From Siccirubricoccus phaeus (GTDB lineage: Bacteria; Pseudomonadota; Alphaproteobacteria; Acetobacterales; Acetobacteraceae), in contig NZ_SRXO01000007.1 of assembly GCF_008360935.1 (NCBI RefSeq), positions 206,335 to 270,334 on the forward strand: DNA of 64,000 bases, written 5' to 3'. Below, piece by piece: positions 1 to 8,633 of the stretch; positions within the stretch are counted from its first letter, which is position 1; each line of letters starts with the position of its first letter. The notes under the pieces are model-generated. The model was not told the origin of the DNA and made no database searches. It saw only the letters and a program-made list of their open reading frames with translations. A program made the position numbers and the translations under genes.

Positions 1-344
1 TTCTGGGTGACGCGGCCGGTGGTCAGCAGATAGGGCATCGGCGTCAGGATATGCGCGCCGTCGATGCCGCCGCGCTCGCCGCCGAGGACGAGATTGTCGC
101 GCGTCGCGCCCCAGCTCGCCTGCTTGTTCACCTCCACATCCGGCAGGCCGTGCCTGGCGAAGAAGCCCTTCTCCTTGGCGATGATGAGCGGCGCGGCATC
201 GGTCAGCGCGATGTAGCCGAGGATCGCCTTCTTCACCTCCGGCGTCGTCGGTGCTTGTGCGAAGGCGCCGCGCGGCGTGGCGGCGCGGGCGGCAGCGAGC
301 AGGGACGCGGTGGCGGCGATCGCGTGGCGGCGGGTGAGGCGCAT
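1..344 (-). CDS. nrtA: NrtA-like nitrate ABC transporter binding protein, partial (C-terminus outside window)
   Basis: This is the N-terminal 114 residues of a periplasmic binding protein that would deliver nitrate (or a similar anion) to an ABC importer. It starts with ATG at 344. The N-terminus has a twin arginine pair followed by an alanine-rich hydrophobic stretch (MRLTRRHAIAATASLLAAA), so Tat export is likely. The mature part begins with an ALTDAAPLIIAKEKGFF segment and continues with ASWGATRDN and DGAHILTPMPY, which are typical of the NrtA/CmpA family. It begins only 2 bp after the nasS stop, so the two are co-transcribed. The permease and ATPase genes would be expected further left. 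Nitrate rather than bicarbonate is inferred from the NasS/NasT neighbours. Confidence 0.85.
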   Translation of the reverse strand, partial: MRLTRRHAIAATASLLAAARAATPRGAFAQAPTTPEVKKAILGYIALTDAAPLIIAKEKGFFARHGLPDVEVNKQASWGATRDNLVLGGERGGIDGAHILTPMPYLLTTGRVTQ

Positions 345-346
345 GG

Positions 347-1462
347 TCAGGCGGTCTCCGGCAGGTCGGCAGGCGGTTGCGAGGCGATGGGGGGCTCCGG
401 CTCCCGCAGGCGGGCGGCGGCGGCGCGCCAGATATCCTGGCGCCAGGGGGCGAGGGCGGCGCTGTCCGAAAGCCCGGCGGGCACATGGCCCCAGCGGCGC
501 ATCTGCCGTAGGAACCAGGCGGCCTGCTCGCGTCGCGGCAGGGTGGCGGTGCGGAAGCGCAGCGGGGCGGCCTGGGGCAGGCCCTGGGCCATGCCGTCGA
601 AGGCGGCGGCGATGGTCGGCGCGGCGAGGCCGGGGAAGGCGCGGCGCTGCAGGATGCGCACCGCCTCCGCCTGGTTCGCCGGCTCCTCCAGCCAGCGCGT
701 CGCGGCGATCAGCGCCGCGGTGCAGGCGATGGCGCTTTCCGGGTCCTGCGCCGCATAGGCGGCGTCGAAGGCCAGCACCTTTTCCGGATGGTTCGGCCAG
801 ATATCGCCGGAGGAGAGGGCGATGGTGCCGACGCCCAGCGCCGCGGCCTGGCTGCCCCAGGGCTCGCCGGCGCAGAAGCCGTCGATCAGCCCGTCCTGCA
901 GCCGCTGCGCCACCATGGGCGGCGGCACGGTGACGAGGCGGAGGTCGCGGTCCGGATCCAGCCCGCCCGAGGCGAGCCAGTAGCGCAGCAGGTAATTGTG
1001 CGAGGAATAAGGGAAGACGACGGCCAGGGTGAGCGGCCTTTCCCCCGCGCCGTCGCGCCTGCGGACCAGCGCGGCGAAGGCGCTGGCGGCGAGCGGCGGG
1101 GTGAAGCGGCCCAGCGCCTCGGCGAGCGGGCGGGAGAGGGTGATGGTGTTGCCATTGGCGCCGATGCCGGCGGCGACCGTCAGCTTCGCCTTCACCCCGT
1201 CCAGCCCCGCCGCCAGCGCCAGGGGCAGCGGGCCGAGCAGATGCGCCGCATCCAGCGCACCGAAGGCGAGCTTGTCGCGGATGGCCGCCCAGGAGGCTTC
1301 GAGCGAGAGCGCAACCCGGAGCCCGACGGAATCGAACAGCCCGAGCTCCTCGGCCACCAGCAGCGGGGCGGCATCCGTCAGCGGCACGCAGCCGATGCGC
1401 AGCGTGCGCAGCACGGGGCGCTTCAGGGCCGGGCGAACGGGGGAATCGCTGTCCAACGGCAT
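347..1462 (-). CDS. nasS: NasS-like cytoplasmic nitrate sensor (NrtA-family fold)
   Basis: The 371-residue protein belongs to the NrtA/CmpA binding-protein family but has no signal peptide, as in NasS, the nitrate sensor that holds NasT inactive until nitrate binds. The sequence reads RIGCVPLTDAAPLLVAEELG, then ASWAAIRDKLAFGALDAAHL, matching the downstream NrtA paralog. I chose ATG 1462 because GGAGGT lies 8 nt upstream; the longer frame from 1504 has no such site. It is preceded by nasT and a structured leader and followed after 2 bp by the transport protein. A function as a second transport subunit cannot be excluded from sequence alone, but the missing leader peptide and adjacent nasT argue for sensing. 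Confidence 0.8.
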   Translation of the reverse strand: MPLDSDSPVRPALKRPVLRTLRIGCVPLTDAAPLLVAEELGLFDSVGLRVALSLEASWAAIRDKLAFGALDAAHLLGPLPLALAAGLDGVKAKLTVAAGIGANGNTITLSRPLAEALGRFTPPLAASAFAALVRRRDGAGERPLTLAVVFPYSSHNYLLRYWLASGGLDPDRDLRLVTVPPPMVAQRLQDGLIDGFCAGEPWGSQAAALGVGTIALSSGDIWPNHPEKVLAFDAAYAAQDPESAIACTAALIAATRWLEEPANQAEAVRILQRRAFPGLAAPTIAAAFDGMAQGLPQAAPLRFRTATLPRREQAAWFLRQMRRWGHVPAGLSDSAALAPWRQDIWRAAAARLREPEPPIASQPPADLPETA

Positions 1463-1534
1463 CTGGGCGGACCTCCGGCCGGAAAGCCAGATGCGGGCCG
1501 CCATTGGACCGCGGGATCAGGGAAGCGGGGACCG

Positions 1535-1584
1535 GGTGGGGCGCCGCGTTGCGCCTCACCACGTGGCGCACGCCGTTGCGCGCC
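1535..1584 (-). ncRNA. Tandem hexaloop hairpins, likely ANTAR (NasT) target in the nasS leader
   Basis: Read on the minus strand, hairpin 1 (1584-1565) has stem GGCGCGC/GTGCGCC and loop AACGGC. Hairpin 2 (1560-1535) has stem GGCGC/GCGCC and loop AACGCG, extended outward by GGTG/CACC after one mismatch. Both six-base loops have A at position 1 and G at position 4, and the hairpins are only about 4 nt apart. That is the published hallmark of RNAs bound by ANTAR-domain antiterminators. The nearest ANTAR protein, nasT, is directly upstream and the nitrate genes are downstream. The pairing is seen in the sequence; binding by NasT is inferred. Confidence 0.7.
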
Positions 1585-1597
1585 GCCGCCTGGGGAT

Positions 1598-1627
1598 TTT
1601 CTACGGGCGCCTTGGGCGGCGGGTCAA
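1598..1627 (-). promoter_or_regulatory. Sigma70-like promoter for the nasS leader
   Basis: On the minus strand TTGACC (1627-1622) is followed after 18 bp by TAGAAA (1603-1598). The predicted transcript would start near 1590, a few bases before the first hexaloop hairpin at 1584, so promoter and leader fit together. This would let nasS and the nrt genes be transcribed separately from nasT. Confidence 0.55.
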
Positions 1628-1687
1628 GAAAAATGCGTATCCCGTAGGCACATGGCCGACGTGGCGTACGTTTAGACTATATTTCGA

Positions 1688-2287
1688 TCAATCTGCCCCG
1701 TTTTCCTGCAGAAGACTGGCGGCTATCGCCGCCAGGCGCTTGCCCCGGTCCATCGCCATGCGCCGCAGCCGCCGATAGGCTTCCGGCTCGCTCAGCCGGT
1801 CCCGCCGCATCAGCAGCGCCTTGGCGCGGTCCACCAGCTTCCGCTCCTCCAGGTCGCTGCGCGCCGCCGCCAGCTCCTGCTGCAATTTTTGATGCGCGCG
1901 GAAGCGGCGGATCGCCACCTCCATCACCGGCCGGACGCGCGCCGGCGCCATGCCCTCCACCACATAGGCCGCGACGCCCGCTTCCAGCGCCGCCTCGATC
2001 TGCTCCGGCTCGGCCTTCTCGGCGAACAGCACCACCGGCCGCGGCTCGTCCCGGTGCAGCGCGCGCATGCCTTCCAGCTCGTCGCGGGAGGGGTCGTCGA
2101 GGCCGCAGACGATCACCTCGGCGCCGGTGTCCCGGACCCGCTGCACCAGATCGTCGATGCCGGCGGCGACCGCGACCACGGTGCAGCCGGCCGTGACCAG
2201 GCCCTGCTCCACGGCGGCCGCCCGCTCCCGGTCGCTGTCCACAAGCAGAACGCGCAGCGTGGTGGCCCTTCGATCCACACTCAACAC
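1688..2287 (-). CDS. nasT: NasT-like ANTAR-domain response regulator/antiterminator
   Basis: The protein of about 199 residues has an N-terminal receiver-like domain (VLLVDSDRERAAAVEQGL near the start) and a C-terminal ANTAR domain (KLVDRAKALLMRRDRLSEPE, then AYRRLRRMAMDRGKRL). In the NasS-NasT system the free protein binds two-hairpin leaders and prevents termination of nitrate-assimilation transcripts. Such hairpins lie just downstream at 1535-1584. There is no ATG near the natural N-terminus. GTG 2287 is used here; TTG 2299 and GTG 2278 are alternatives and none has a strong ribosome binding site. It is divergent from the Bug gene at 2381. Confidence 0.85.
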   Translation of the reverse strand: MLSVDRRATTLRVLLVDSDRERAAAVEQGLVTAGCTVVAVAAGIDDLVQRVRDTGAEVIVCGLDDPSRDELEGMRALHRDEPRPVVLFAEKAEPEQIEAALEAGVAAYVVEGMAPARVRPVMEVAIRRFRAHQKLQQELAAARSDLEERKLVDRAKALLMRRDRLSEPEAYRRLRRMAMDRGKRLAAIAASLLQENGAD

Positions 2288-2380
2288 GTCGTTGCTCAAG
2301 CATGGATCGTGCCGCGGCACGGATTGCCTCGGGGCGGCAGCTCGGGCAGGCTTCCCGCAAGACGCGAAACAGGAAACGCC

Positions 2381-3382
2381 ATGCGGAACGGCATCCCGCG
2401 CCGCCTGCTGCCCGGCCTTGCGGCGGTCGGCCTGGCCTTCCCGGGCCTGGCTGCGCCCGGCCTGGTGTCCCGGGGCCGGGCCCAGGCGCCGGCCTGGCCC
2501 GGCCGGCCGGTGCGGATCATCATCCCCTTCACTCCGGGCGGCAGCAATGACGTCATCGCCCGGCCGCTGGCGGAGCGGCTGCACGCGAAGCTCGGCCAGC
2601 CCTTCGTGCTGGAGAACCGGCCGGGCGCCGGCAGCGCGGTGGGGGTGACGCTGACGGCCCAGGCGGCGCCGGATGGCTACACGCTGCTGGTCACCACCTC
2701 CTCCGTCACCGCCATCGGGCCGGTGCAGGGCACGGGGTTCGATCCGGCGGCGGAACTCGAAGCGGTGGCGCTGCTCGCCCGGTCGCCGCTGGTGGTGCTG
2801 GTGCCCGCTTCGTCACCCTTGCAGGACATGGCGGCGCTGGTGGCGGCGGAGAAGGCGCGGCCCGGCAGCCTGCACTTCGCCAGCTCCGGCCCCGGCAGCA
2901 CCACGCATATCGTGGCGGAGCTGTTCAACCTGCGTGCCGGCACGAAGCTGCAGCACGTGCCTTATCGCGGCACCGCCCCGGCGCTGACCGATCTGGTCGC
3001 CGGCCGGGTGGATGTGATGTTCACCACCCTCGCCGCCGCGTCCGGGCAGGTCCGCGCCGGGTTGCTGCGCATCCTCGCCTATACCGGGGATGACCGGCCG
3101 GGCGACGCGCCGCCCGCGCCCTCGGTGAAGGCATCCGGCATCGAGTATGAGGCGGCGATCTGGTGGGGGTTGTTCGCGCCGCGCGGCCTGCCGCCCGGGC
3201 TGCTGGCCCGGCTGAACGCGGTGGTGAACGAAGTGGTGGCGGAGCCGGCCTATGCCCGCCACCTGGCCGCCGAGGGCGCCCTGCCGGCGCCGATGGCCCC
3301 GCCGGATTTCGCCGGCTTCCTGCGGCGGGAGGTGGCGGAGATGCGGGAGGTGGTGGCGGCGGCCCGCATCCGGCCCGATTGA
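2381..3382 (+). CDS. Bug/TctC-family tripartite tricarboxylate transporter substrate-binding protein
   Basis: The 333-residue protein has an N-terminal export signal and the Bug-family opening WPGRPVRIIIPFTPGGSNDV, followed by ENRPGAGSAVGV, which contribute to ligand binding in this family. Bug proteins are periplasmic receptors for carboxylates or related small molecules. No TctA or TctB membrane subunit is nearby. AGGAAA lies upstream of ATG 2381. The gene precedes an amidohydrolase and a lyase/synthase-family gene on the same strand, so it may capture their substrate. The ligand cannot be read from sequence. Confidence 0.88.
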   Translation: MRNGIPRRLLPGLAAVGLAFPGLAAPGLVSRGRAQAPAWPGRPVRIIIPFTPGGSNDVIARPLAERLHAKLGQPFVLENRPGAGSAVGVTLTAQAAPDGYTLLVTTSSVTAIGPVQGTGFDPAAELEAVALLARSPLVVLVPASSPLQDMAALVAAEKARPGSLHFASSGPGSTTHIVAELFNLRAGTKLQHVPYRGTAPALTDLVAGRVDVMFTTLAAASGQVRAGLLRILAYTGDDRPGDAPPAPSVKASGIEYEAAIWWGLFAPRGLPPGLLARLNAVVNEVVAEPAYARHLAAEGALPAPMAPPDFAGFLRREVAEMREVVAAARIRPD

Positions 3383-3525
3383 CCCATGGCCCCGCCGGGT
3401 CACTATGCCTGCCCGGCGGCTTCCCCTCGCTGATATGATGTCTCGGGAGGCAAGGATGGCCATCGCTGGCGGCGGCCAGCACCTTGCCGGCCATGATCCG
3501 GAACCCTGAAGGCACGGGCCTGAGC

Positions 3526-4971
3526 ATGACGCAGAACACCGAGGAAATCTGGCGCCTGATCGACGCCAAGGTGCCGGAATTCACGGCGCTCTCCGACCGC
3601 ATCTGGCACATGCCGGAGCTGGCCTATACCGAAACCCGTTCCTGCGCCGAGCACACCGCCATGCTGCGGGAGCAGGGCTTCCGGGTGACGGAGCAGGTGG
3701 CGGGCATCCCCACCGCCGTCATGGGCGAGGCGGGGGAGGGCGGGCCGGTCATCGCCATCCTCGGCGAGTATGACGCGCTGCCGGGGCTTTCCCAGGAAGC
3801 CGGGGTGGCGGAGCAGCGGCCGCTGCCCGGCCCGGGATTCGGCCATGGCTGCGGGCATAATCTGCTCGGCGCCGCCTCCCTGCTGGCGGCGACGGCGGTG
3901 AAGGATTTCCTGGCGGCGAACAACCTGCCCGGCCGCGTCCGCTACTATGGCTGCCCGGCCGAGGAAGGCGGCGCCGCCAAGGGCTTCATCGTGCGGGACG
4001 GCGCCTTCGCCGATGTCGATATCGCCATCTCCTGGCATCCGGCGGCCTTCGCGGCGGTGCAGGAAGCGGTGTCGCTGGCCAATACCCGCATCGATTTCAG
4101 CTTCCAGGGCCGCGCCTCCCACGCCGCGGCGGCGCCGCATCTCGGCCGCTCGGCGCTGGATGCGGTGGAGCTGATGAATGTCGGCGTGAACTACATGCGG
4201 GAACACATGCCGAGCGACGCCCGCATCCACTACGCCTATCTGGATGCCGGCGGGGTCGCGCCCAACGTCGTACAGCCCACCGCCAAGGTCCGCTACCTGA
4301 TCCGGGCGCGGGATTTGGTGGAGCTGCGCGCCCTGATCGCGCGCGTGCGCAAGATCGCCGAGGGCGCGGCACTGATGACCGAGACGAAGATGGCGGCGAA
4401 GGTGGTCTCCGGCGTCTCCAACCTGCTCGGCAACACGCCGCTGGAACGCGCCATGCAGGCCAATCTGGAGCGGCTCGGCCCGCCGCCCTTCGACGAGGCG
4501 GATCACGCCAAGGCCGCCGAATTCCAGGCGACGCTGAGCGAGGAGGACATCGCCTCGGCCTGGCGGCGCATCGGGCTGCCGATGCGGAAAGGCGTCTCGC
4601 TCTGCGACGTGGTGCCGGGCCTTGAGGTGAAGGGCGCGCCGATGATGGGCTCCACCGATGTCGGCGATGTCTCCTGGGTGGTGCCGACGGTGCAGGCACG
4701 CGGTGCCACCTACGCCATCGGCACGCCAGGCCATTCCTGGCAGCTCACGGCGCAGGGGATGCTGCCGGCGGCGCATAAGGGCATGGTGCATGTGGCGAAG
4801 GTGATGGCCGGCACGGCGGTGGACGCCATCCGCGACCCGGCGCTGGTGGCGGCGGCCAAGGCCGACCTCGCCGCCCGCACCGCCGGCCACCCCTATGAGC
4901 CGGTGCTCTCGCCCGAGGTGCAGCCGCCGCTGACCATGTCCCTTGGCGACACGTCGAGGAGCGCCGCCTGA
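3526..4971 (+). CDS. M20-family amidohydrolase, AbgB-like
   Basis: The protein of about 481 residues is a metal-dependent amidohydrolase of the M20D branch that includes p-aminobenzoyl-glutamate hydrolase subunit B. Visible metal-site motifs are GHGCGHNLLGAA, EEGGAAKGF, SWHPAAF and GTPGHSWQ. The dimerisation region carries the expected SHAAAAPHLGRSAL segment. ATG 3526 (MTQNTEE) is preferred; ATG 3493 in the same frame is possible and neither has a strong ribosome binding site. Its TGA overlaps the ATG of the next gene (TGATG at 4969-4973), so translation is probably coupled. With the upstream Bug protein it looks like part of a catabolic operon for an amide-type compound. Confidence 0.85.
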   Translation: MTQNTEEIWRLIDAKVPEFTALSDRIWHMPELAYTETRSCAEHTAMLREQGFRVTEQVAGIPTAVMGEAGEGGPVIAILGEYDALPGLSQEAGVAEQRPLPGPGFGHGCGHNLLGAASLLAATAVKDFLAANNLPGRVRYYGCPAEEGGAAKGFIVRDGAFADVDIAISWHPAAFAAVQEAVSLANTRIDFSFQGRASHAAAAPHLGRSALDAVELMNVGVNYMREHMPSDARIHYAYLDAGGVAPNVVQPTAKVRYLIRARDLVELRALIARVRKIAEGAALMTETKMAAKVVSGVSNLLGNTPLERAMQANLERLGPPPFDEADHAKAAEFQATLSEEDIASAWRRIGLPMRKGVSLCDVVPGLEVKGAPMMGSTDVGDVSWVVPTVQARGATYAIGTPGHSWQLTAQGMLPAAHKGMVHVAKVMAGTAVDAIRDPALVAAAKADLAARTAGHPYEPVLSPEVQPPLTMSLGDTSRSAA

Positions 4972-5875
4972 TGTTGCTGGATGAGAGCGCGCGCGGCGTC
5001 TTCGTCATCACGCCGACGCCCTTCACCGAGGCGAGGGCGCTCGACCTCGCCAGCACCGACCGGATGATCGAGGGCTTCCTCGCCGCCGGCGCCGCGGGCT
5101 TCACCATCCTCGGCATCATGGGCGAGGCGCCGAAGCTGGAAGCGGCGGAGGCGCTGGAATTCGCCCGGCGCGTGCTGCGGCGCGTCGATGGCCGGGTGCC
5201 GGTGATCGTCGGCGTCTCCGCCCCGGGCTTCGCCAGCATGCGGGCGCTGGCGCGCGGCGCCATGGAGGCCGGCGCGGCCGGCGTGATGATCGCCCCTCCC
5301 GGCGGGCAGCGCGGCGACGACGCCGTGATCGCCTACATGGCCCAGGCCTCCGAGGCGGTGGCGCCGGCGCCCTATGTGCTGCAGGACTATCCGCAGGCGA
5401 CCGGCACCTTCATCTCGCGGTCGGGATGATCCGGCGCATGGCGGAGGATCCGCGCCTCGTCATGCTGAAGGCGGAGGATTGGCCGGGGCTCGACAAGCTG
5501 ACGGCGCTGCGGCGGCTTTCGGCCGAGGGGAAGCTGCGGCGCCTCGCCATCCTCGGCGGCAATGGCGGGCAATTCCTGCCGGAGGAGCTGGCGCGCGGCG
5601 CCGATGGGGTGATGACGGGCTATGCCTTCCCGGAGATGCTGGTGGCGGTCTGCCGGCTGATGGCGGCGGGCGAGCGCGTGGCGGCGCAGGACGTGTTCGA
5701 CCGGCACCTGCCGCTGATCCGCACGGAATTGCAGCCGGGGCTGGGGCTGGCGGTGCGGAAATACGTGTTGCAGAAGCGCGGCCTCATCGCCAGCGCGGCA
5801 CTGCGGGCACCGGGGCCGAAGCTCTCGGCGGAGACGATGGCGGAGGTGGATTTCCTGCTGGGACGGCTGGGGTAG
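4971..5875 (+). pseudogene. Dihydrodipicolinate synthase/N-acetylneuraminate lyase-family gene, frameshifted
   Basis: Two frames together give one full-length DHDPS-family TIM barrel of about 300 residues. The first half (4971-5429) runs from GVFVITPTPF to YVLQDYPQATGTFIS. The second half (about 5417-5875) resumes with VGMIRRMAEDPRLVMLKAED, where the lysine in VMLK is the expected Schiff-base residue. One base appears to be missing after TC at 5415-5416, so the first frame ends in TGA at 5427. No residues of the fold seem lost otherwise, so this is either a recent inactivation or a sequencing error. Its start overlaps the amidohydrolase stop. Confidence 0.85.
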
Positions 5876-5963
5876 GGGCGGGGAAGCGCCCCCAACCCTC
5901 TCCCGCCTTGCGGAGGTAGCACCGCCGCCAATGGGACCCGCGCCGCGGGGCGGCGCGGGGTGG

Positions 5964-7166
5964 TCAGCCCCGCCGCTCGAAATCCACCGCCTCATCCACC
6001 GGCAGCCCCTGCAGCCAGCGGCGCAGCACGTCCAGCCCCATCTCCGCCGCGCCCAGCCGCACCCGCTCCCGGTCGCCGACCAGCAGCGCTTCCCGCACTA
6101 CCTCGCCGCCGCCATCCACCAGGCCGATGGCGATGCGGCCGCCGCCCTTGTCCACCGCCGCCAGCACCGCCAGCGCATGGCTGGCGCCGCTTTCCGCCCG
6201 CAGCCTGGCCGCCTGGGCCAGCGCCGTGGCGCCATCCGCCGCCATGGGCGGCAGCACCAGGCCCTGGCGGAAGCGCGTCTCCGCCCCCGGCACCTGCACC
6301 AGCCGCGCGGCGATGCCGCCGCCGGTCAGCGTCTCCGTCACCGCCAGCGTGCCGACATCCAGCGCGGCGATCACCGCGCCTTCCAGACTCTGCTCATCCT
6401 CGGCGATGATGAAATTGCCGAGGCGCTGCCGCACCTCCGCCTCCAGCGGCGCCAGGATCGCCTCCAGCGCCGCCGCATCCGCCGCGCGCGCCGCCAGCTT
6501 GGTCTCGAGCTGCGGGTAGTGCGCCTGGAAGCCGAGCTTCACCGCGCCCTCCGGCGCCATCGCTTCGAGGCCCGAAAGCATCTGGTCGGCGCGGCTTTCG
6601 CCGATGCCGAAGGAGTGGAAGCGCTTCAGCCGTGTCACGCCGGCGCGGCCCTCCATCGCCAGCAGGCGGGGGATGATCTGCTCATCCAGCATGCGATGCA
6701 TTTCCCGCGGCACGCCGGGGGTGAAGTAGAAGCGGGCGCCACCGATCGTCACCGCGAAGCCGCAGGCGGTGCCGATCGGGTTGTCGATGAACTCCGCCCC
6801 CTGCGGCAGCATGGCCTGCTTGCGGTTGTTGGGCGGCATGGGGCGGTTGCGGCTGGCGTAGAAGGCTTCCATCCGGGCCAACCAGGGCGCGTGCAGCACC
6901 AGGGGCACGCCGGCGGCCTCGGCGGCCATTTCCTGGGAGAGATCGTCCACGGTGGGGCCGAGCCCGCCATTGACGATGACGACATCGGCGCGGGCGGCGG
7001 CCTCGCGGAAGGCGGCGCGCAGCGCGTCGCGGTCGTCGCCCACCACGGTGCCCCAGGTGACGCCGAGATCGACCTCGACCAGCCTTCGGGCGATATGGCT
7101 GTAATTGGTGTTGATGGTCTTGCCGGTGAGGATCTCGTCGCCGGTGCAGAGGATTTCGATGCGCAT
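5964..7166 (-). CDS. cinA: CinA-family protein (MoaB-like domain plus degenerate PncC-like domain)
   Basis: The 400-residue protein has an N-terminal MoaB/MogA-like domain (MRIEILCTGDEILTGKTINT, then NGGLGPTVDDLSQEMAAEAA) and a C-terminal region related to nicotinamide-mononucleotide deamidase. The usual ESCTGG signature of that second domain reads ETLTGGG here, so amidase activity is doubtful. ATG 7166 is chosen because AAGGA lies just upstream and the CinA fold begins there. It is divergent from the flavodoxin gene at 7212 with only 45 bp between starts. A single-domain paralog is encoded at 52079-52864. Confidence 0.82.
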   Translation of the reverse strand: MRIEILCTGDEILTGKTINTNYSHIARRLVEVDLGVTWGTVVGDDRDALRAAFREAAARADVVIVNGGLGPTVDDLSQEMAAEAAGVPLVLHAPWLARMEAFYASRNRPMPPNNRKQAMLPQGAEFIDNPIGTACGFAVTIGGARFYFTPGVPREMHRMLDEQIIPRLLAMEGRAGVTRLKRFHSFGIGESRADQMLSGLEAMAPEGAVKLGFQAHYPQLETKLAARAADAAALEAILAPLEAEVRQRLGNFIIAEDEQSLEGAVIAALDVGTLAVTETLTGGGIAARLVQVPGAETRFRQGLVLPPMAADGATALAQAARLRAESGASHALAVLAAVDKGGGRIAIGLVDGGGEVVREALLVGDRERVRLGAAEMGLDVLRRWLQGLPVDEAVDFERRG

Positions 7167-7211
7167 GGGTTTCCTTCCCCCTGGCGACAAGATAGCGCAG
7201 GTGCGGCGACG

Positions 7212-7697
7212 ATGAAGACGCTGCTGGTGGTGTACCATTCCAGCACGGGCGGCACCCGGCAAATGGCGGAGGCGGCGGCGCGCGGCGCGGCGGCGGAGGG
7301 GCGGGTGGTGCTGCGCCGTGCCGCGGCGGCGGGGCCGGCGGATGTGCTGGCGGCGGATGGCTATCTTTTCGCCTCGCCGGAGACGCTGGCGGCGATCGCC
7401 GGGCCGATGAAGGATTTCTTCGACCGCTGCTATTACCCGGTGCTCGGGCGGATCGAGGGGCGGCCGCATGCGCTGCTGGTCTGCGCCGGCAGCGACGGGC
7501 AGAACGCCATTCGTCAGATGCGGCGCATCGCCACGGGCTGGCGGCTGCGGGAGATCGCCGAGCCGGTGCTGGTCTGCACGCGGGCGCAGACGCCGGAGGC
7601 GATCCTGGCGCCGAAGACCATCCCCGCCGAGGCGCTGGCGCGCTGCGAGGAGCTGGGCACGGCCTTCGCCGCCGGGCTGGCGATGGGGATCTACTGA
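7212..7697 (+). CDS. Flavodoxin/NAD(P)H-dependent oxidoreductase-like protein
   Basis: The 161-residue protein begins KTLLVVYHSSTGGTRQMAEA, a flavodoxin-type FMN phosphate-binding loop after the first beta strand. It continues with a DGYLFASPETLAAIAGPMKD segment typical of the flavodoxin fold near the flavin ring. It is probably a cytoplasmic FMN protein used as an electron carrier or small reductase. No partner reductase is adjacent. The start ATG follows closely on the divergent cinA-like start. Confidence 0.75.
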   Translation: MKTLLVVYHSSTGGTRQMAEAAARGAAAEGRVVLRRAAAAGPADVLAADGYLFASPETLAAIAGPMKDFFDRCYYPVLGRIEGRPHALLVCAGSDGQNAIRQMRRIATGWRLREIAEPVLVCTRAQTPEAILAPKTIPAEALARCEELGTAFAAGLAMGIY

Positions 7698-7776
7698 GCG
7701 TCGAGAGCGACCCCTTCGACCCCGTCGAGCGCAGGCGAGAGCGTGCCTCGACCGGATTGCTGCGTGGCGGGAGTGG

Positions 7777-8334
7777 CTACGCCGCCGGCTTCAGGCAGGC
7801 CGCGACATAGGGCAGGAAATGCCGCACCGGCGGCGTCTCCAGCCCCTTCACCTTCGCCGCCTCGTCGAAGCGGCGGAGCCGGACCGCCGCCTCGGCCTCC
7901 GGCAGGGCGGCGAAGGCAGCAGCCTCCGCGGCCGACATCGGCCCGCCCTGCAGCGCGAGGCTGAGCACCGAATCCTTCGACAGCTTGCCGAAGTAATCCG
8001 GCTCTACGGCGCAGAGATAGCGCTTGGCGGCGACATGCAGCCGCACCGGCTCCGTCACCTCCGGCCCGAACCAGGCGGTGAGAAAGGCATGGCCCAGCTC
8101 CTCATGCCTGTCGTCCACGCCCTGCTCGGCCGGGTTCTCGCCGAGGTCATGCACCAGATGCCCGACGTCATGCAGCAGGGAGGCGGTGATGAGCGCGGCG
8201 TCGCCGCCCTCCTGCTCCGCCGCCCAGGCGGATTGCAGGGCGTGCTGGCGCTGGGTGACGTCGTGCAGCCCGTACTGGCCATCGGCCTTCAGGGTCAGCA
8301 GCTCCTCGATGCGGGCAAGGCGGGGGTCGGGCAT
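7777..8334 (-). CDS. HD-domain protein, similar to phosphonate-operon HD oxygenases
   Basis: The 185-residue protein has an HD metal-binding core (ITASLLHDVGHLVHDLGE) with an earlier histidine in TQRQHALQSA and a later one in RLHVAAKRYL. This layout resembles the PhnZ-like proteins of phosphonate degradation, which are diiron oxygenases rather than hydrolases. No phosphonate gene is visible around it, so the substrate is unknown and a plain HD phosphohydrolase remains possible. The gene stands alone, convergent with the flavodoxin gene. Confidence 0.7.
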   Translation of the reverse strand: MPDPRLARIEELLTLKADGQYGLHDVTQRQHALQSAWAAEQEGGDAALITASLLHDVGHLVHDLGENPAEQGVDDRHEELGHAFLTAWFGPEVTEPVRLHVAAKRYLCAVEPDYFGKLSKDSVLSLALQGGPMSAAEAAAFAALPEAEAAVRLRRFDEAAKVKGLETPPVRHFLPYVAACLKPAA

Positions 8335-8465
8335 GGCGATGGCTCCCGGGCGGCGACTGGCCGGACCCTAAACTTGGCCAGACATCCGGACAAGTTTCTA
8401 CCGACGGATTTCACACCCCTGCAACACTCCATGGGGGCCTCCCCTCCGGGCCCTGGCCTGAGCCT

Positions 8466-8590
8466 GCCGGTTCAACCGTCGGGTCCAGAACTCAGACCGG
8501 GGTCCGGGGCCAGGTCCTGGCCCCGGCGGGAGTGCAGAGGGCAGCGCCCTCTGCTAGCAGCGCCGCCGCCGCCAACGGGCGAAGCCCCCG
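8466..8590. repeat. Dispersed intergenic repeat, family A copy 1
   Basis: This GC-rich stretch includes CCGGGGTCCGGGGCCAGGTC and a self-complementary block GCAGAGGGCAGCGCCCTCTGC with two arms around a short centre. The same order of blocks occurs in reverse orientation at 46429-46600 and in variant form at 13617-13830 and 59500-59622. It fills most of the 299-bp gap between the HD protein and the next binding-protein gene. It looks like a mobile or recombining intergenic element, not a gene. Confidence 0.7.
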
Positions 8591-8633
8591 ATCTGCCTTC
8601 TCGTTTCTCCCGGCATGGGCCGGAGCCCCCGCC

